NCBI GenBank assembly: GCA_001972305.1
Contig: BDDD01000048.1
Coordinates: 313,437-377,436 of the forward strand
From: Cephalotus follicularis
Lineage: Eukaryota > Streptophyta > Magnoliopsida > Oxalidales > Cephalotaceae
DNA length: 64,000 bases
Direction: 5' to 3'
The translations under genes were made by a program, and so were the position numbers. Each line of letters opens with the position of its first letter. Position 1 is the first letter of the stretch. Shown one piece after another: positions 33,064 through 45,238 of this stretch. Under the pieces are notes generated by a model. The model was not told where the DNA came from, made no database searches, and saw only the letters and a list, made by a program, of their open reading frames with translations.

Positions 33064-35652
33064 TGTAACACCCCCGGATGGCAGGAGTCGTCACAGGACA
33101 CAAAACAGAACTTATCATAACATATTTGATCATATACATAACTTATCATAGCATTACTTATTTTATTAGCCAAAAACGTGGCAGTCTTATTAAAACTGAA
33201 ACATTAAAAACTTAGCAATTAATCATTTGCGGAAAAACCCAAAACATATTTCAGTTCTAAAATTTAAAACATAAAAACATAAATATCATTGTTTATGACC
33301 ACTAGACATAAAAACATAGGGATCACACTCCTAGGGATCCAAAGACATAAGATGGTCATCTATCGTTCACACATTCCCCCGCTGCTCCCGATAACCTGCC
33401 GCATGAAAACAAAAACGCGGCTGAGCAAACCTCAGTACGGATAAGGGAAATAAAACAGTAAACGATAAGTTTAAGGACAGTAAGATTCATAACAGAAATC
33501 TTAAGTAATTAAAACAAATAAATAATCGTAAATCACATTTGTACTTTCATAAAATTCATATAACTTTCGAAACATTTCAAAATGCCATTTCACAATTCAT
33601 AAGTCACACTGAGCCACATACATATCACATAACATAAATTTGGCAAGGGAGGCGCTAATTCCACATGCCCACTAGAATTGAAGTGTACGGCACTACACAG
33701 TCAATTATCACATATCACATATCTGATCACACCTCAGATCACATAACATATACTATAATCGATTCATACGCCTCTATCATACATAGCGGATCCATAAATC
33801 CACCTCATGGGATTTATTCATAACGCTCAGAGACGTCGTAGACTAATCACACCACTACGGAAGTGTCACGTCCCCGTGCCAGGCCTACGACGTGCCTATG
33901 GTATGCCCCATAGGTGGGTACAATACTCAGTATTCAATCATTGCGAAAACATTAATTTATCGAAATAAATTTTAAACCACATAAAGTATGCTTTCGCAAA
34001 ACATATCGGAAAACCGCTCACGACGGTATCATAACATACATTTCATAACCCAAATCATCAACTCATTTATGCTACGCTATAAAGAGGTGATCGTAACATA
34101 TCGTATCATTTCATATCATATTCATAAAGTCGGAATCATTTAAAAATGTCAACATAACTTTATTTTTGAAACATGTCAAAAACATTATCAATTTCATAAA
34201 CGAAGAAGCATAGCATAAAGCAAAACTGATTTTATTTGATAAGATCATAATAGTGTATCAATGAACAAAGTATCCGTACCTTATGCGTTCACAATGCACT
34301 TACGGATAGATGATTCAAACAAACTCCACTTGAAGCACAATAATCTAAAAGACACCAAAGCCATACGTATAATAGTCTAAGACACATCGGAAACATTAAA
34401 CAGACTCATTACTGTGTTTGGAAAAGACTCAGATGGATTCGGAGAACAAACGGAGCAAAACAGTTGAAAATAGTACATTTCTGGGCAAAATAGTCGACTA
34501 TTACAGAGCACCAGCCGACTGGGGAAGCTTGGCAGTCGACTAATCACAAGGGCCAGTCGACCACTCAAACCAGAATGCAGGCAGTCGACTGGTTCATAGA
34601 TCCAGTCGACTTGTTCATAAGGCAGTCGACTACACAACACAAAGCAGTCGACTGTGTTCATATGGCAGTCGACTACTCAACCATTCCAGCCGACTGTCCA
34701 CAAGAATAGCTGACTGTTCTGGACGACAGAACAGCAGCAGCATGACCATTCCAATACAGAAAATGGTTCAAACGATTATAACATTAAACCAGAGGTACAT
34801 GGACATAAATATACGACCATATATGACATTTAGATGCTAAAAGAACACAGAATTGACAGGAAAACAGTTGGATAGTGGCTTAACTTCTAAGGAAGACAAG
34901 AAAACATGCATACACATATGTCCAGATTCTGTCCATTATTTTTTGCAGACCTTAAAACTAGATTATGACATGTTTAAGGTGTATATAACATGTTGACAGT
35001 CTTAACAACACAATGGCAGAACATATTAACATAGGAATTGAAACCAAAGGACAGTAAGAGCATGAAACTCAAATTATAACATTGCAGCAAAACCATAGCA
35101 GAAAGGAACGAATTAACTGACCTGTAATGGTATAAAGAACACAGAAAAATACAGCAGAAGGGTACTACACAACACTTGTCAACCGGCTGTGAACAAACAG
35201 AGCCCAACGAAAAACCAAAAGAAGGACATGCTTAGCAAACCAAAAGAATCCAACCCAAAAGAACAACCAAAGGATTAAGATTACCTCTACAACTTGATGA
35301 TACGACTCCACAAGATCAAACAAGGTCCAACAAGGCAGAATTCGACAGTGGCTTGCAAGAAAACGATGGAGGAAAATATAAAAAGATAATGACACTCACA
35401 AAAGGAAAAAAAGAAGACGAATCTGCTCAAAAAGGGAAGAAGAGGGAACAGAATCGGCTGAATAAGGAAGAGGGAGATTGAAGACGTGTGAGAGTAATGA
35501 AGGAGGGAGTGACTTCGGGAGAAGGAGGAAAGAAATAGGAAAGGAGAGGGGAAAAGGAAAGAAAAATAAAAAGGAAAAGAAATTAATAAAATTAATAAAA
35601 TTAAAATGAATTAAACTATTTTAAAATAAAAAGGAATAAAATTTTGATTAAA
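33064..35652 (-). repeat. E1 3' LTR, truncated at the internal junction
   Basis: Collinear with the 5' LTR up to the AT-rich run AAAATTTTGATT (about 35637-35650), then it joins integrase text directly. It carries an 11-tooth comb at 34492-34715 and the CTGAGG-TTTG-CTCAG box at about 33421-33440. The last ~190 bp present in the partner (41140-41333) are missing. Confidence 0.85.
34492..34715. repeat. AGTCGACT comb in E1 (left LTR)
   Basis: Eleven cores at 34493, 34514, 34535, 34556, 34584, 34605, 34625, 34647, 34668, 34689 and 34709. Gaps are 21, 21, 21, 28, 21, 20, 22, 21, 21 and 20 bp. Words are (C)AGTCGACT(A/G), GCCGACT and GCTGACT. This is the longest regular comb in the window. Confidence 0.92.
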
Positions 35653-36637
35653 ACTTTCCTTTCAGTCCAAAACGTCGGACTCCTTTCCAAGGTGAAACTT
35701 TCAAAAACACATGTTCACCCACCTTGAACTCCAAGTCCCTCCGATGTCTGTCCGCATAACTCTTCTGTCGAGATTGAGCCGCTTTCAATCTCTCCCTTGC
35801 TATTGCCACTTTCTCCGTAGTGATCCGCACTAGCTCGGGTCCCTCGATAACTCGCTCTCCAACCTCATCCCAACATGTCGAAGCACGGCACTTCCTCCCA
35901 TAAAGAGCTTCAAACGGAGCCATACCGATGCTAGCATGCCAACTGTTATTGTAGGCAAACTCTACTAAGCTCAAATACTCATCCCAGCTCCCAGTCCACT
36001 GCAAAGCACAAGACCTCAACATATCCTCTAAGGTCTGGATAGTTCTCTCAGTCTGCCCATCTGTCTGTGGATGAAAAGCTGTACTGTAACTGAGCCTAGT
36101 ACCCCAAGCTTCCTGAAACCCTTTCAAAAACCGTGAAGTGAAACGAGGATCCCTATCCGAAACAATGGATACCGGAGTCCCATGCAGTCTCACTATCTCC
36201 TGCTGAAACACCTTAGCCAAACGATCCACCGAAAAGTCCTCTCGGATAGCTAAGAAGGGAGCCGATTTAGTCAATCGATCCACTACTACCAAGATAGTAT
36301 CGTTCCTCCTAAAAGTTCTCGGTAAACCCGTAACAAAGTCCATCGAAATGCTTTCCCATTTCCATACCGGAACTTCCAAGGGCTGTAACAAACCACTAGC
36401 ATGCTGGTGCTCAATCTTTACCTGCTCACAGATCAAACACTTCCCAACGTACTCTGCTACATCCCTTTTCATTCCATTCCACGAGAAGTTCTTCTTTAAG
36501 TCCCTACACATTTTTGTAGAACCCGGATGTATAGAAAATGGAGAACTGTGTGCCTCTGACAAAACAACATCTCTGATAGAAGAATCTGACGGAACACACA
36601 ACCGATTACCCAACCATACCACACCATGCTCATCCAT
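35648..36637 (-). pseudogene. E1 integrase, C-terminally truncated
   Basis: 329 open residues contain the integrase finger (HSSPFSIHPGSTKMC ... CLICEQVKIEH) and the core (ISMDFVTGLP, VSDRDPRFT, GQTERTIQTLED). After the segment KVSPWKGVRRFGLKGKF the text runs into AT-rich LTR sequence. The C-terminal block and chromodomain are lost with the purine tract, so the deletion removed one contiguous piece. Confidence 0.88.
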
Positions 36638-36670
36638 ACGAAACTCCGATTGCTTACCCTTTTAGACGTT

Positions 36671-37060
36671 CTAGACTAAAGCCCAAAGTTCACCATCATC
36701 ACTCTGAGCTGTCTTAATCCGAGATATAAGAGTAGGCTCTACACTCATTGCAGCAACACAACCTTCAGAACCCCGAACATACAGTTGTAAATCCATCCAC
36801 TCCATATCAGCTATCAACTGCGGCTGAGTAAGCAAAGCCGCTACACTCCCAGAACTCTTCTGACTAAGAGCATCAGCTACCACATTTGCTTTACCAGGAT
36901 GGTACTGAATGTTCAGATCATAGTCCTTCAGAAGTTCTAACCACCTTCTCTGACGCATGTTCAATTCTTTCTGCGTAAAGATGTACTTGAGACTCTTATG
37001 ATCGATAAAGACGTCACAAGTTTCTCCGTACAAGTAGTGCCTAAGCATAAAAACACTCAA
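36671..37060 (-). pseudogene. E1 RNase H remnant
   Basis: Starts [21 protein letters not shown] and runs through [16 protein letters not shown], the end of a gypsy RNase H, with a stop near 36662-36671 before integrase. It is joined at about 37050 directly to protease text, so the whole RT and the first half of RNase H are missing. Confidence 0.85.
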
Positions 37061-37604
37061 ATATCACAACAGATGTACCCGTAGGGGTCGAAAGAACCAA
37101 AGCTGGATCAAGCAACTGTGAAGACATCCCAAGATGCCGAACAAAAGACCTCGCTACAACCGAGTGGGTCGATCCAGTATCATACAAAACATAAGCCCTA
37201 CGGTTACCAACAGAAATAAAGCCCGAAACAGTACCTGGTGCATTAGTAGCCTGCTGAGTCATGATAGCAAAGACACGACCTCCCACATTGCGCTGTCCAT
37301 GATCTGCTGTTCCCCTTCCTTTCCTTCGCACGAGGGTCAGGTCAATCCTTCGCGAAATGCCCTTTCTGACCGCACACAAAACAGGCCCCGATAGCCTTGT
37401 AGCACACTCCCACTGGATGCTGTCTACCACAAACATCACACTTGGCAATCTGAACATCGGCAGCTCCCTGTGTCTGCCTCTGGTCTTTACCGGGCTATTG
37501 CTATCCCCGGTTATCATTCCTCTTCCCTCGCTTGCCATTTCTATTCTTATAATTCTGCCCAGAACCTTGCCCTTGAGAATCTCCTCCGTTTCTCTTTCTG
37601 TCAC
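37041..37604 (-). pseudogene. E1 zinc knuckles and protease, frameshifted
   Basis: Protease text GNRRAYVLYDTGSTHSVVA carries an intact D-T-G active site near 37165-37185. The two CCHC-like knuckles (CDVCGRQHPVGVC and CFVCGQKGHFAKD) lie at about 37450-37340 in another frame, with a stop after the second. So gag, knuckles and protease occupy different frames. The protease breaks off at about 37050, where RNase H begins. Confidence 0.82.
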
Positions 37605-38388
37605 TCTCCTGACGAGCTGCCTGGAAATCTAGCCTTTCCAGCTCTATGTTCTTCGCTGCATTTGCCACCTCAGAAACATCAGCAAACCTGGTGTTGATCA
37701 GTTTACCCTGGAGCTGATAATGCAACTTCAACTTAAACTTTACTGCCTGCTCCAGTGCTGTCCCCGCCGCAGACCCAGCAAAACCAGCAAGCCTAGTAAA
37801 ACGAGTCAAAAACTCTGTCACCGACTCTCCATCCTTCTGTCTGGTATTTATGAACTCCCTGGCATAAGCCTCCTTATCAGCAGTGGGAAAGTACTGTTGA
37901 TAAAAGACTTCGCAAAACTCAGACCAGGTCAAAGTCTCCGCATAGCTACCACCCTTAGCCAAATCCACTGCTTTCCACCATTTATGAGCATCGCCCTCGA
38001 GCTTGTAAACAGCTAACTTAATCTTCTGCTCGTCACTACAGCCAAGAACATCAAAGATCTTGTCCATATGAGTAATCCAGTGCTCAGCCTCCTCAGGAGT
38101 CACGGCTGAGCTGAAAGACTGCGTTCTCTGCTTCTGGAACCGCTCTAGCCAGATATAAGTAGGTGTGTCATTCCTGCCCCTAGCTTCTCTTCCCGACTGA
38201 ATATCAGCTGGAGCATCCTCCTCAACAACCGGCTCCCTACGGCCCTGATTCTGATTCTGTTCACCCAACACGCATCGTACCTCTTGAGCGACCGCCTGAC
38301 GTACCAACTACTCCATAGTAGGCTCATTTCTGACTTCCTGAGCCTCAGCAGGTGCAATCCTCCGAGCAGTGTTCCTTGTACGTGCCAT
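37501..38388 (-). pseudogene. E1 gag
   Basis: ATG at 38388 (MARTRNTARR), one stop at 38308-38310, then 268 open residues with the capsid-like domain: TPEEAEHWITHMDKIFDVLG, KIKLAVYKLEGDAHKWWK, TWSEFCEVFYQQYFP, FLTRFTRLAGFAG. A basic Arg/Lys/Asn-rich tail follows. The PBS lies about 155 bp upstream. Apart from the single stop this gag is well preserved. Confidence 0.87.
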
Positions 38389-38557
38389 CTACGAAAAGGT
38401 ACCCAAAGCATAAAACAGCACAAGGAACAAAAACCAAAGCAGAAACATATCATCAAACCATAACGGAAAAGCCTAACCCAGAGTCTACCCAATCTCACAG
38501 GTCAAACCTAGTTAGGTCTTCTAAGGAAACAAAACCTAATGCTCTGATACCAAAATC

Positions 38558-41333
38558 TGTAACACCCCCGGACGGCGGGAGTCATAACAGGACACAAAAA
38601 ATAACTTATCATAACATATCTGATCATATACATAACTCATCATAGCATTACTTATTTTATTAGCCAAAAACGTGGCGGTCTTATTAAAACTGAAACATTA
38701 AAAACTTAGCAATTAATCATTTGCGAAAAAACCCAAAACATATTTCAGTTCTAAAATTTAAAACATAAAAACATAAATATCATTGTTTATGATCACTAGA
38801 CATAACAACATAGGGATCACACTCCTAGGGATCCAAAGACATAAGATGGTCATCTCTCGTTCACACATTCCCCCGCTGCTCCCGATAACCTGCCGCACGG
38901 AAACAAAAACGCGGCTGAGCAAACCTCAGTACGGATAAGGTAAATAATACAGTAAGTGATAAGTTTAAGGACAGTAAGATTCATAACAGAAATCTTAAGT
39001 AATTAAAACAAATAAATAATCGTAAATCACATTTTCACTTTCATAAAATTCATATAACTTTCGAAACATTTACGAAACATTTCAAAATGCCATTTCACAA
39101 TTCATAAGTCATACCGAGCCACATACATATCACATAACATAAATTTGGCAAGGGAGGCGCTAATTCCACATGCCCACTAGAATTGAAGTGTACGGCACTA
39201 CACAGTCAATTCTCACATATCACATATCTGATCACACCTCATATCACATAACATATACTATAATCGATTCATACGCCTCTATCATACATAGCGGATCCAT
39301 AAATCCACCTCGTGGGATTTATTCATAACACTCAGAGACGCCATAGACTAATCACACCGCTACGGTAGTGTCACGTCCCCATGCCAGGCCTACGACGTGC
39401 CTATGGTACGCCCCATAGGTGGGTACAATACTCAGCATTCAATCATTGCGGAAACATTGATTTATCGAAATCAATTTTAAACCACATAAAGTATGCCTTC
39501 ATAAAACATATCAGAAAACCGCTCACGACGGTATCATAACATACATTTCATAACCCAAATCATCAACTCATTTATGCTACACTATAAAGAGGTGATCGTA
39601 ACATATCGTATCATTTCATATCTTATTCATAAAGTCATTTTCGAAAAATGTCAAAAACATTATCAATTTCATAAACGAAGAAGCATGGCATAAAGCAAAA
39701 CTGATTTTATTTGATAAGATCATAAGAGTGTATCAAGGAACGAAGTATCCGTACCTTATGCGTTCACAATGCACTTACGGATAGATGATTCAAACAAACT
39801 CCACTTGAAGCACAGTAATCTAAAAGACACCAAAGCCATACGTATAAGAGTCTAAGACACATCAGAAACATTAAACAGACTCATTACGGTGTTTGGAAAA
39901 GACTCGGATCAATTCGGAGAACAAACGGAGCAAAACAGTTGAAAATAGTACATTTCTGGGCAAAACAGTCGACTATTACAGAGCACCAGATAACTGGGGA
40001 AGCTTGGCAGTCGACTAATCAGAAGGGCCAGTCGACTACTCAAACCAAAATGCAGGCAGTCGACTGGTTCATAGATCCAGTCGACTACACAACCCAAGAC
40101 AGTCGACTTGTTCATAAGGCAGTCGACTACACAACACAAAGCAGTCGACTGTGTTCATATGGCAGTCGACTACTCATCCATTCCAGCCGACTGTCCACAA
40201 GAACTGCTGACTGTTCTGGATGACAGAACAGCATCAGCATGACAAATCCAATACAGAAAATGGTTCAAACGATTATAACATTAAACCAGAGGTACATGGA
40301 CATAAATATACGACCATATATGACATTTAGATGCTAAAAGAACACAGAATTGACAGGAAAACAGTTGGATAGTGGCTTAACTTCTAAGGAAGACAAGAAA
40401 ACATGCATACACATATGTCCAGATTCTGTCCATTATTTTTTGCAGACCTTAAAACTAGATTATGACATGTTTAAGGTGTATATAACATGTTGACAGTCTT
40501 AACAACACAATGGCAGAACATATTAACATAGGAATTGAAACCAAAGGACAGTAAGAGCATGAAACTCAAATTATAACATTGCAGCAAAACCATAGCAGAA
40601 AGGAACGAATTAACTGACCTGTAATGGTATAAAGAACACTGAAAAAAAAAGCAGAAGGGTGCTACACAACACTTGTCAACTGGCTGTGAACAAACAGAGG
40701 CCAACGAAAAACCAAAACAAGGACATGCTTAGCAAACCAAAAGAATCCAACCCAAACGAACAACCAAAGGATTAAGATTACCTCTACAACTTGATGATAC
40801 GACTCCACAACAGATCAAACAAGGTCCAACAAGGCAGAATTCGGCAGTGGCTTGCAAGAAAACGATGGAGGAAAATATAAAAAGACAATGACACTCACAA
40901 AAGGAAAAAAAGAAGACGAATCTTCTCAAAAAGGGAAGAAGATGGAACAGAATCGACTGAATAAGGAAGAGGGAGATTGAAGACGTGTGAGAGTAATGAG
41001 GGAGGGAGTGACTTCGGGAGAAGGAGGAAAGAAATAGGAAAGAAGAGGGAAAAAGGAAACAAAAATAAAAAGGGAAATAAATAAATAAATAAATAAAATA
41101 AAAAGGAATTAAAGTATTTTAAAATAAAAAGGAATAAAATTTTGATTGAATAAATTAAAAACCCAAACCCAACATTGCACAACATACCAAAAATTCGAAC
41201 TGGTATCAGTCAGCCCAAATCACATAGGCCCAAAACAAAGGGCAACCGGACTTTTAAAATTAACCAAATTAAAAAGCCCGAAAACACACATAAAAAGTCC
41301 GTAAAAACACATACGAACAAGCAGGGTATTACA
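38558..41333 (-). repeat. E1 5' LTR
   Basis: Complete LTR, preceded on the element strand's downstream side by a short GATTT spacer and TGGTATCAGAGC. It carries a 12-position comb (39967-40212) with one more tooth than the partner. It also has the CTGAGG-TTTG-CTCAG box at about 38912-38935 and a donor-like AGAG|GTAATC at 40781. Homopurine and AT-rich text fills the first ~400 bp on the element strand. Confidence 0.88.
39967..40212. repeat. AGTCGACT comb in E1 (right LTR)
   Basis: Cores at 39968, (39989, decayed to GATAAC), 40010, 40031, 40059, 40080, 40102, 40122, 40144, 40165, 40186 and 40206. Gaps are 20-22 bp except one of 28. The tooth at 40102 has no partner in the left LTR. Confidence 0.92.
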
Positions 41334-41338
41334 CCTAT

Positions 41339-43294
41339 GGTACGGCCCTCATATGTGGGTACAAAAAGTCAGTACTTCACCATTTTGAAACATTGATTTT
41401 ATCATAATCAATTTTAAACACATAAAAGGTTTTCCGAAACATATCCATAAATTGTTATCAAACGATATTATTTTATATAACACATACTTTCATCATCGGA
41501 TATCAACTCATTTATTTTCACAATAAAGAGACGATTGCATAACTTTTCGTAAACATATTATAGCTGAATTTATAAAGTCAGAATATTTATCTCATAAAAT
41601 ATCAAAGTGGCTTTATTTCCAAAACATATCAAAACCCGAACATAACAGAGTTCGAGTATCATAAATGTGAAACTGGATTGTTTCGAACAAAATCAGATTA
41701 AGATAGCCAAAGAACGATAGAATCCGTACATTATGCGATAACAGAATATCTTACGAATTGACTGATAATTTCTAACTGCCCCTCATAGAACAAAAATATA
41801 AAAGATACAAAATAATACATATAAGGGTCTGAAAATTCATCGTGGGCATAAATCAGAATTATATCGGTGTTGAGAACCGACCACGATTAATCAGAAGAAC
41901 AAACTGACAAAGAAATTTTAAAACAGAAATTTCATGGACTTACCAGCCGACTGTAGCAGGACTCCAGTTGACTGTTGGAAGCTTGGCAGTCGACTACCCA
42001 AAATGGCCAGCCGAATACCTAAATAAAACTGCAGCCAATCGACTGGAACAGGGGTCCAGTCGATTGTGCAAGGCATAGCAGTTGACTGATCAGACAGATA
42101 GCCGACTTCCCAATGCACAATAGCTGAGTGTTCATGGGAACAGCTGACTGTACTGGGTGACCGAACATAATAAACTAACAGTCCTATGCAAAATTCTGTC
42201 AAAAACCTAGATTTCATAATACCAGAAGACCATAACCATTTACATAAGGCATTATATGGTATTAAAACAGTGAACAAACACAGAATTATAGGGGAGTATG
42301 TAGACAGTGATTATACTTTAAAGAGAGAAGGAGTGACTCATAGTCCACAACATACATATATACTCTCATTTACTGTCAAAATACCACTATCAGTTACGAA
42401 AGCTAGATTATAACTTATGCAGACACCTAAGGACTTATCAATTAACTTATAAACAATGACAGTTCATAGAATGGCAGGAAATCATAATTGATTTCTAACA
42501 GTCTATATAGATATGCAACCGAAATCATAACAAAACAAGATAAACCATCACAGCAAAACGGAAGAAATCCAACCTGTAATGGCGACACAAAACTATAGAA
42601 GGAACACCGAATTCTTAAGGCTTACAATGACTGTTCACAGGAAAAGAGAGGGAAACGCACGGATTCACAGCTTGTCCACTGAGTATATAACAAAACAAAG
42701 CCATATACAACTGATTCATGAAACACAAACCTGGTTTTGATGAAGACACTTGCACGAAGACACAAAGAATTCCCAAGTTTGCAAGTTAGGCTATGACCAG
42801 CCAAAGAGGAACTTATGGAGTAACACAGTGAACAAAAGACATTCTTAAACATAAAGGGAGAGGGGATTTCAGCTAGGATAAGGAAAATGGAGAGACAGAA
42901 TTGGGTAGATAAGGAAAGAGGAGGATTTGGGGGAATTTGAGATGAAGAAGGGAAGATTTCGGATGCGGGAGCTAAGAGAGGGAGAGATAAACGAAAGAGA
43001 TAAGAGATAGGAGAGAGAGATTCGGGTGGGAGAGATAAAAGAGAAAGAATTTTTAATTTAAAAAGGAATTTGTTTTTATTAAATTGTAAATTAAACAAAA
43101 TTATAAAAATTGATTTATAAAATAAAATAAGAATAAAATAAACATAAACCTTACCAATACACATACACATACTAACATACCCAAAAGTCAAGGCTGGTAT
43201 CACTCAAAAACACATCGACCATAGTTAAGTAGACGGCTACAAACACACAAATTTAAAGCCCAAAAATATGCTCACAAACAAACAGGGTATTACA
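41339..43294 (-). repeat. E2 3' LTR, inner segment
   Basis: Resumes after E1 and ends GGGTATTACA at 43294. It holds a ten-tooth comb (41945-42149), a homopurine/AT-rich start (element strand) at about 42850-43140, and no coding region. Confidence 0.85.
41945..42149. repeat. AGTCGACT comb in E2 (left LTR)
   Basis: Cores at 41946, 41967, 41989, 42010, 42038, 42059, 42081, 42101, 42123 and 42143. Gaps are 21, 22, 21, 28, 21, 22, 20, 22 and 20 bp. The single 28-bp gap falls after the fourth tooth, exactly as in E1. Words are more decayed than in E1 (GTTGAC, GCCGAA, ATCGAC, GCTGAG). Confidence 0.88.
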
Positions 43295-43328
43295 TCCACT
43301 CGTCCCGAAATCAAAACATACTCTTACC

Positions 43329-44010
43329 TTATGCAAACAAGAGAGGGTATTCTTCCCGAATGTGCTCCTCCAACCCCCATGTAGCCTCACTCTCGGGATG
43401 GTTCCTCCACAAAACTTTCACAAAAGGAACGGTCTTGCTACACGTAACCCGCTCCTGCCTATCCAGAATAGCCTCAGCCTCCTCATCATAAGATAGATCC
43501 TCCCGGATACTGTCCAAAGGATAGTGGACCACGTGCAGGGGATGATACTGATAACCCCTCAATAGAGATACATGGAACACGTTATGGACGTGCTAACTTT
43601 GGAGGCAAAGCTAACCGATATGCAACTGTGCCCACCTTTCCCAGAACTTCAAAGGGTCCTATAAACCGAGGACCCAACTTTCCCTTCAACCCAAACCGTC
43701 GGACTCCTTTCCAAGGTGAAACTTTTAAGAACACATGTTCACCTACTTTGAATTCCAAGTCCTTCCCATGTCTGTCCGCATAACGTTTCTGTCAAGATTG
43801 AGCTGCCTTCAATCTCTCCCTTGCTATAGCCACTTTTTCAGTAGTGATCTGTACTAGCTCGGGTCCCTCAATAACTCGTTCTTTGACCTCATCCCAACAC
43901 GTCGAAGCTCGACACTTCCTCCAATACAAAGCCTTAAACGGAGCCATCCGTATACTAGCATGCCAACTATTATTGTAAGAAAACTCCACCAAGCTCAAAT
44001 ACTCATCCCA
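43329..44010 (-). pseudogene. E2 integrase C-terminal half and chromodomain
   Basis: Segments from SLVEFSYNNSWHASI through CWDEVKERVIEGPEL to the chromodomain (AILDRQERVTCSKTV, VKVLWRNHPESEATWGLEE), ending EYPLLFA, lie in more than one frame with a stop near 43790. It begins abruptly at 44010, fused to gag. The purine tract should follow at about 43295-43310 but is indistinct. Confidence 0.82.
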
Positions 44011-44500
44011 CCAACCTCACGGAACTCCGACCATGACAAAGCTTCAATATAATCTCCACCCTTAGCCAGCCTCAAAGTTTTCCACCACTTTTGGGCATCT
44101 CCGTCTAGCTTGTAAGCAGCCAACTTTACTTTCTGCTCATCATTGCATCCCAGTACCTTAACAATTTTCTCCATGTGCGCAATCCGATGTTCAGCTTCCA
44201 CAGGTATCAGGGCTGAACTGAAAGACTGCGGCCTCTATTTCTAGAACCGCTCAAGCCATACATAAACAGGAGCGTCGGGCCTATCCCCTGCTTCGCTACC
44301 AGCCTGAACACCTGCTGGTGCATTCTCCTTGGCAATTGGCTCCCTACTAGCTTGTCCCATATTCTTTTGGTGCATCACACGATTTACCTCTTGAGCAACT
44401 ACCTGTCGTACCACCTCTTCCATAAGAAGTCTCATTTCTGACTTCTTCCCGAGCCCCAGCTGGTGCAGTTCTCTGAGGGGTGTTCCTTGTTCGTACCATC
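43995..44500 (-). pseudogene. E2 gag fused to integrase
   Basis: Gag text (VRQVVAQEVNRVMHQKN, APVYVWLERF, EAEHRIAHMEKIVKVLG, KLAAYKLDGDAQKWWK, SWSEFREV) matches E1 gag in order. At about 44010 it passes straight into integrase (SLVEFSYNNSW). Stops lie at about 44238 and 44244. A deletion of roughly three quarters of the polyprotein is needed to explain the junction. Confidence 0.83.
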
Positions 44501-44672
44501 TACAAAAAGAAACTGAAACATGTAATGTCAAACAGAAACACAAAAACAAAAATAGAAGACATATCGGAATGACCATAACGAAATAACCCTAACCCAAGTC
44601 TACCCAATCTCACAGGTCAAACCTAGTTCGGTCTTCTAAGGAAAGAGAAACCTATTCTCTGATACAATAATC

Positions 44673-45238
44673 TGTAACAACCCCGAACGGTGGGAGCCCT
44701 TACAAGTCATAAAACATAACTTAACAAAACATAACAGAATTTAAAGCTCAACTTTATTAAAAACGTGATGGTCTAAAACATAAATTGATAGCATGACTGA
44801 AGCTAAACACAGTCTGAAAGCTTAAACATAACCCAAGTGTCATCATACAAAACCATCATATTGTTCATAAATATTCCCTAACACGACCATAAGACTTCAT
44901 AAATATAGTAGGATCAAACTCCTAGATGATCCCTAGACTCAGGTGAACACCTCTCATCACACATTGCCCCGGTACTCCTGATAACCTGCCGCAAGGAAAC
45001 AAAAACACGACTGAGCAAACCTCAGTACAGATATAGAATGTAAAAACAGCAAACAATACTTAAAAGCAGTAAGATTTCAAAAGTTTCTTTAAAACAAAAA
45101 TCTTAAGCAATAATCAGTTTAAACATTCTTTATAAATGCCTCAGCATTTTCGTATAAACCAAATCCATAACTTTCGTAACATAAGTAAATCTTTCAAAAC
45201 ATAGGTTCCATACTGAGCATCATAACATATCACATATC
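44673..45238 (-). repeat. E2 5' LTR, first segment
   Basis: Starts TGTAACAACCCC and matches 32250-32815. Interrupted after ATATC (45234-45238) by solo LTR D2. Confidence 0.85.

Larger units (their letters stand above)
33064..41333 (-). mobile_element. gypsy chromovirus element E1, internally deleted
   Basis: 8,270-bp insertion into the E2 LTR with target duplication CCTAT (33059-33063 and 41334-41338). The uninterrupted counterpart near 48270 (CATGCCTATGGTGCGCCCC) confirms the target. LTRs are 33064-~35652 (lacking its last ~190 bp) and 38558-41333 (2,776 bp). The internal part holds gag, protease, RNase H and integrase. RT is deleted, as are the chromodomain, purine tract and adjoining LTR end. 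Confidence 0.9.

Noticed and set aside
34492-34715. CRISPR-like regular array of short repeats and spacers
   Set aside because: The genome is a plant, repeats are only about 8-10 bp and palindromic, no cas genes are present, and copies occur in many unrelated LTRs.
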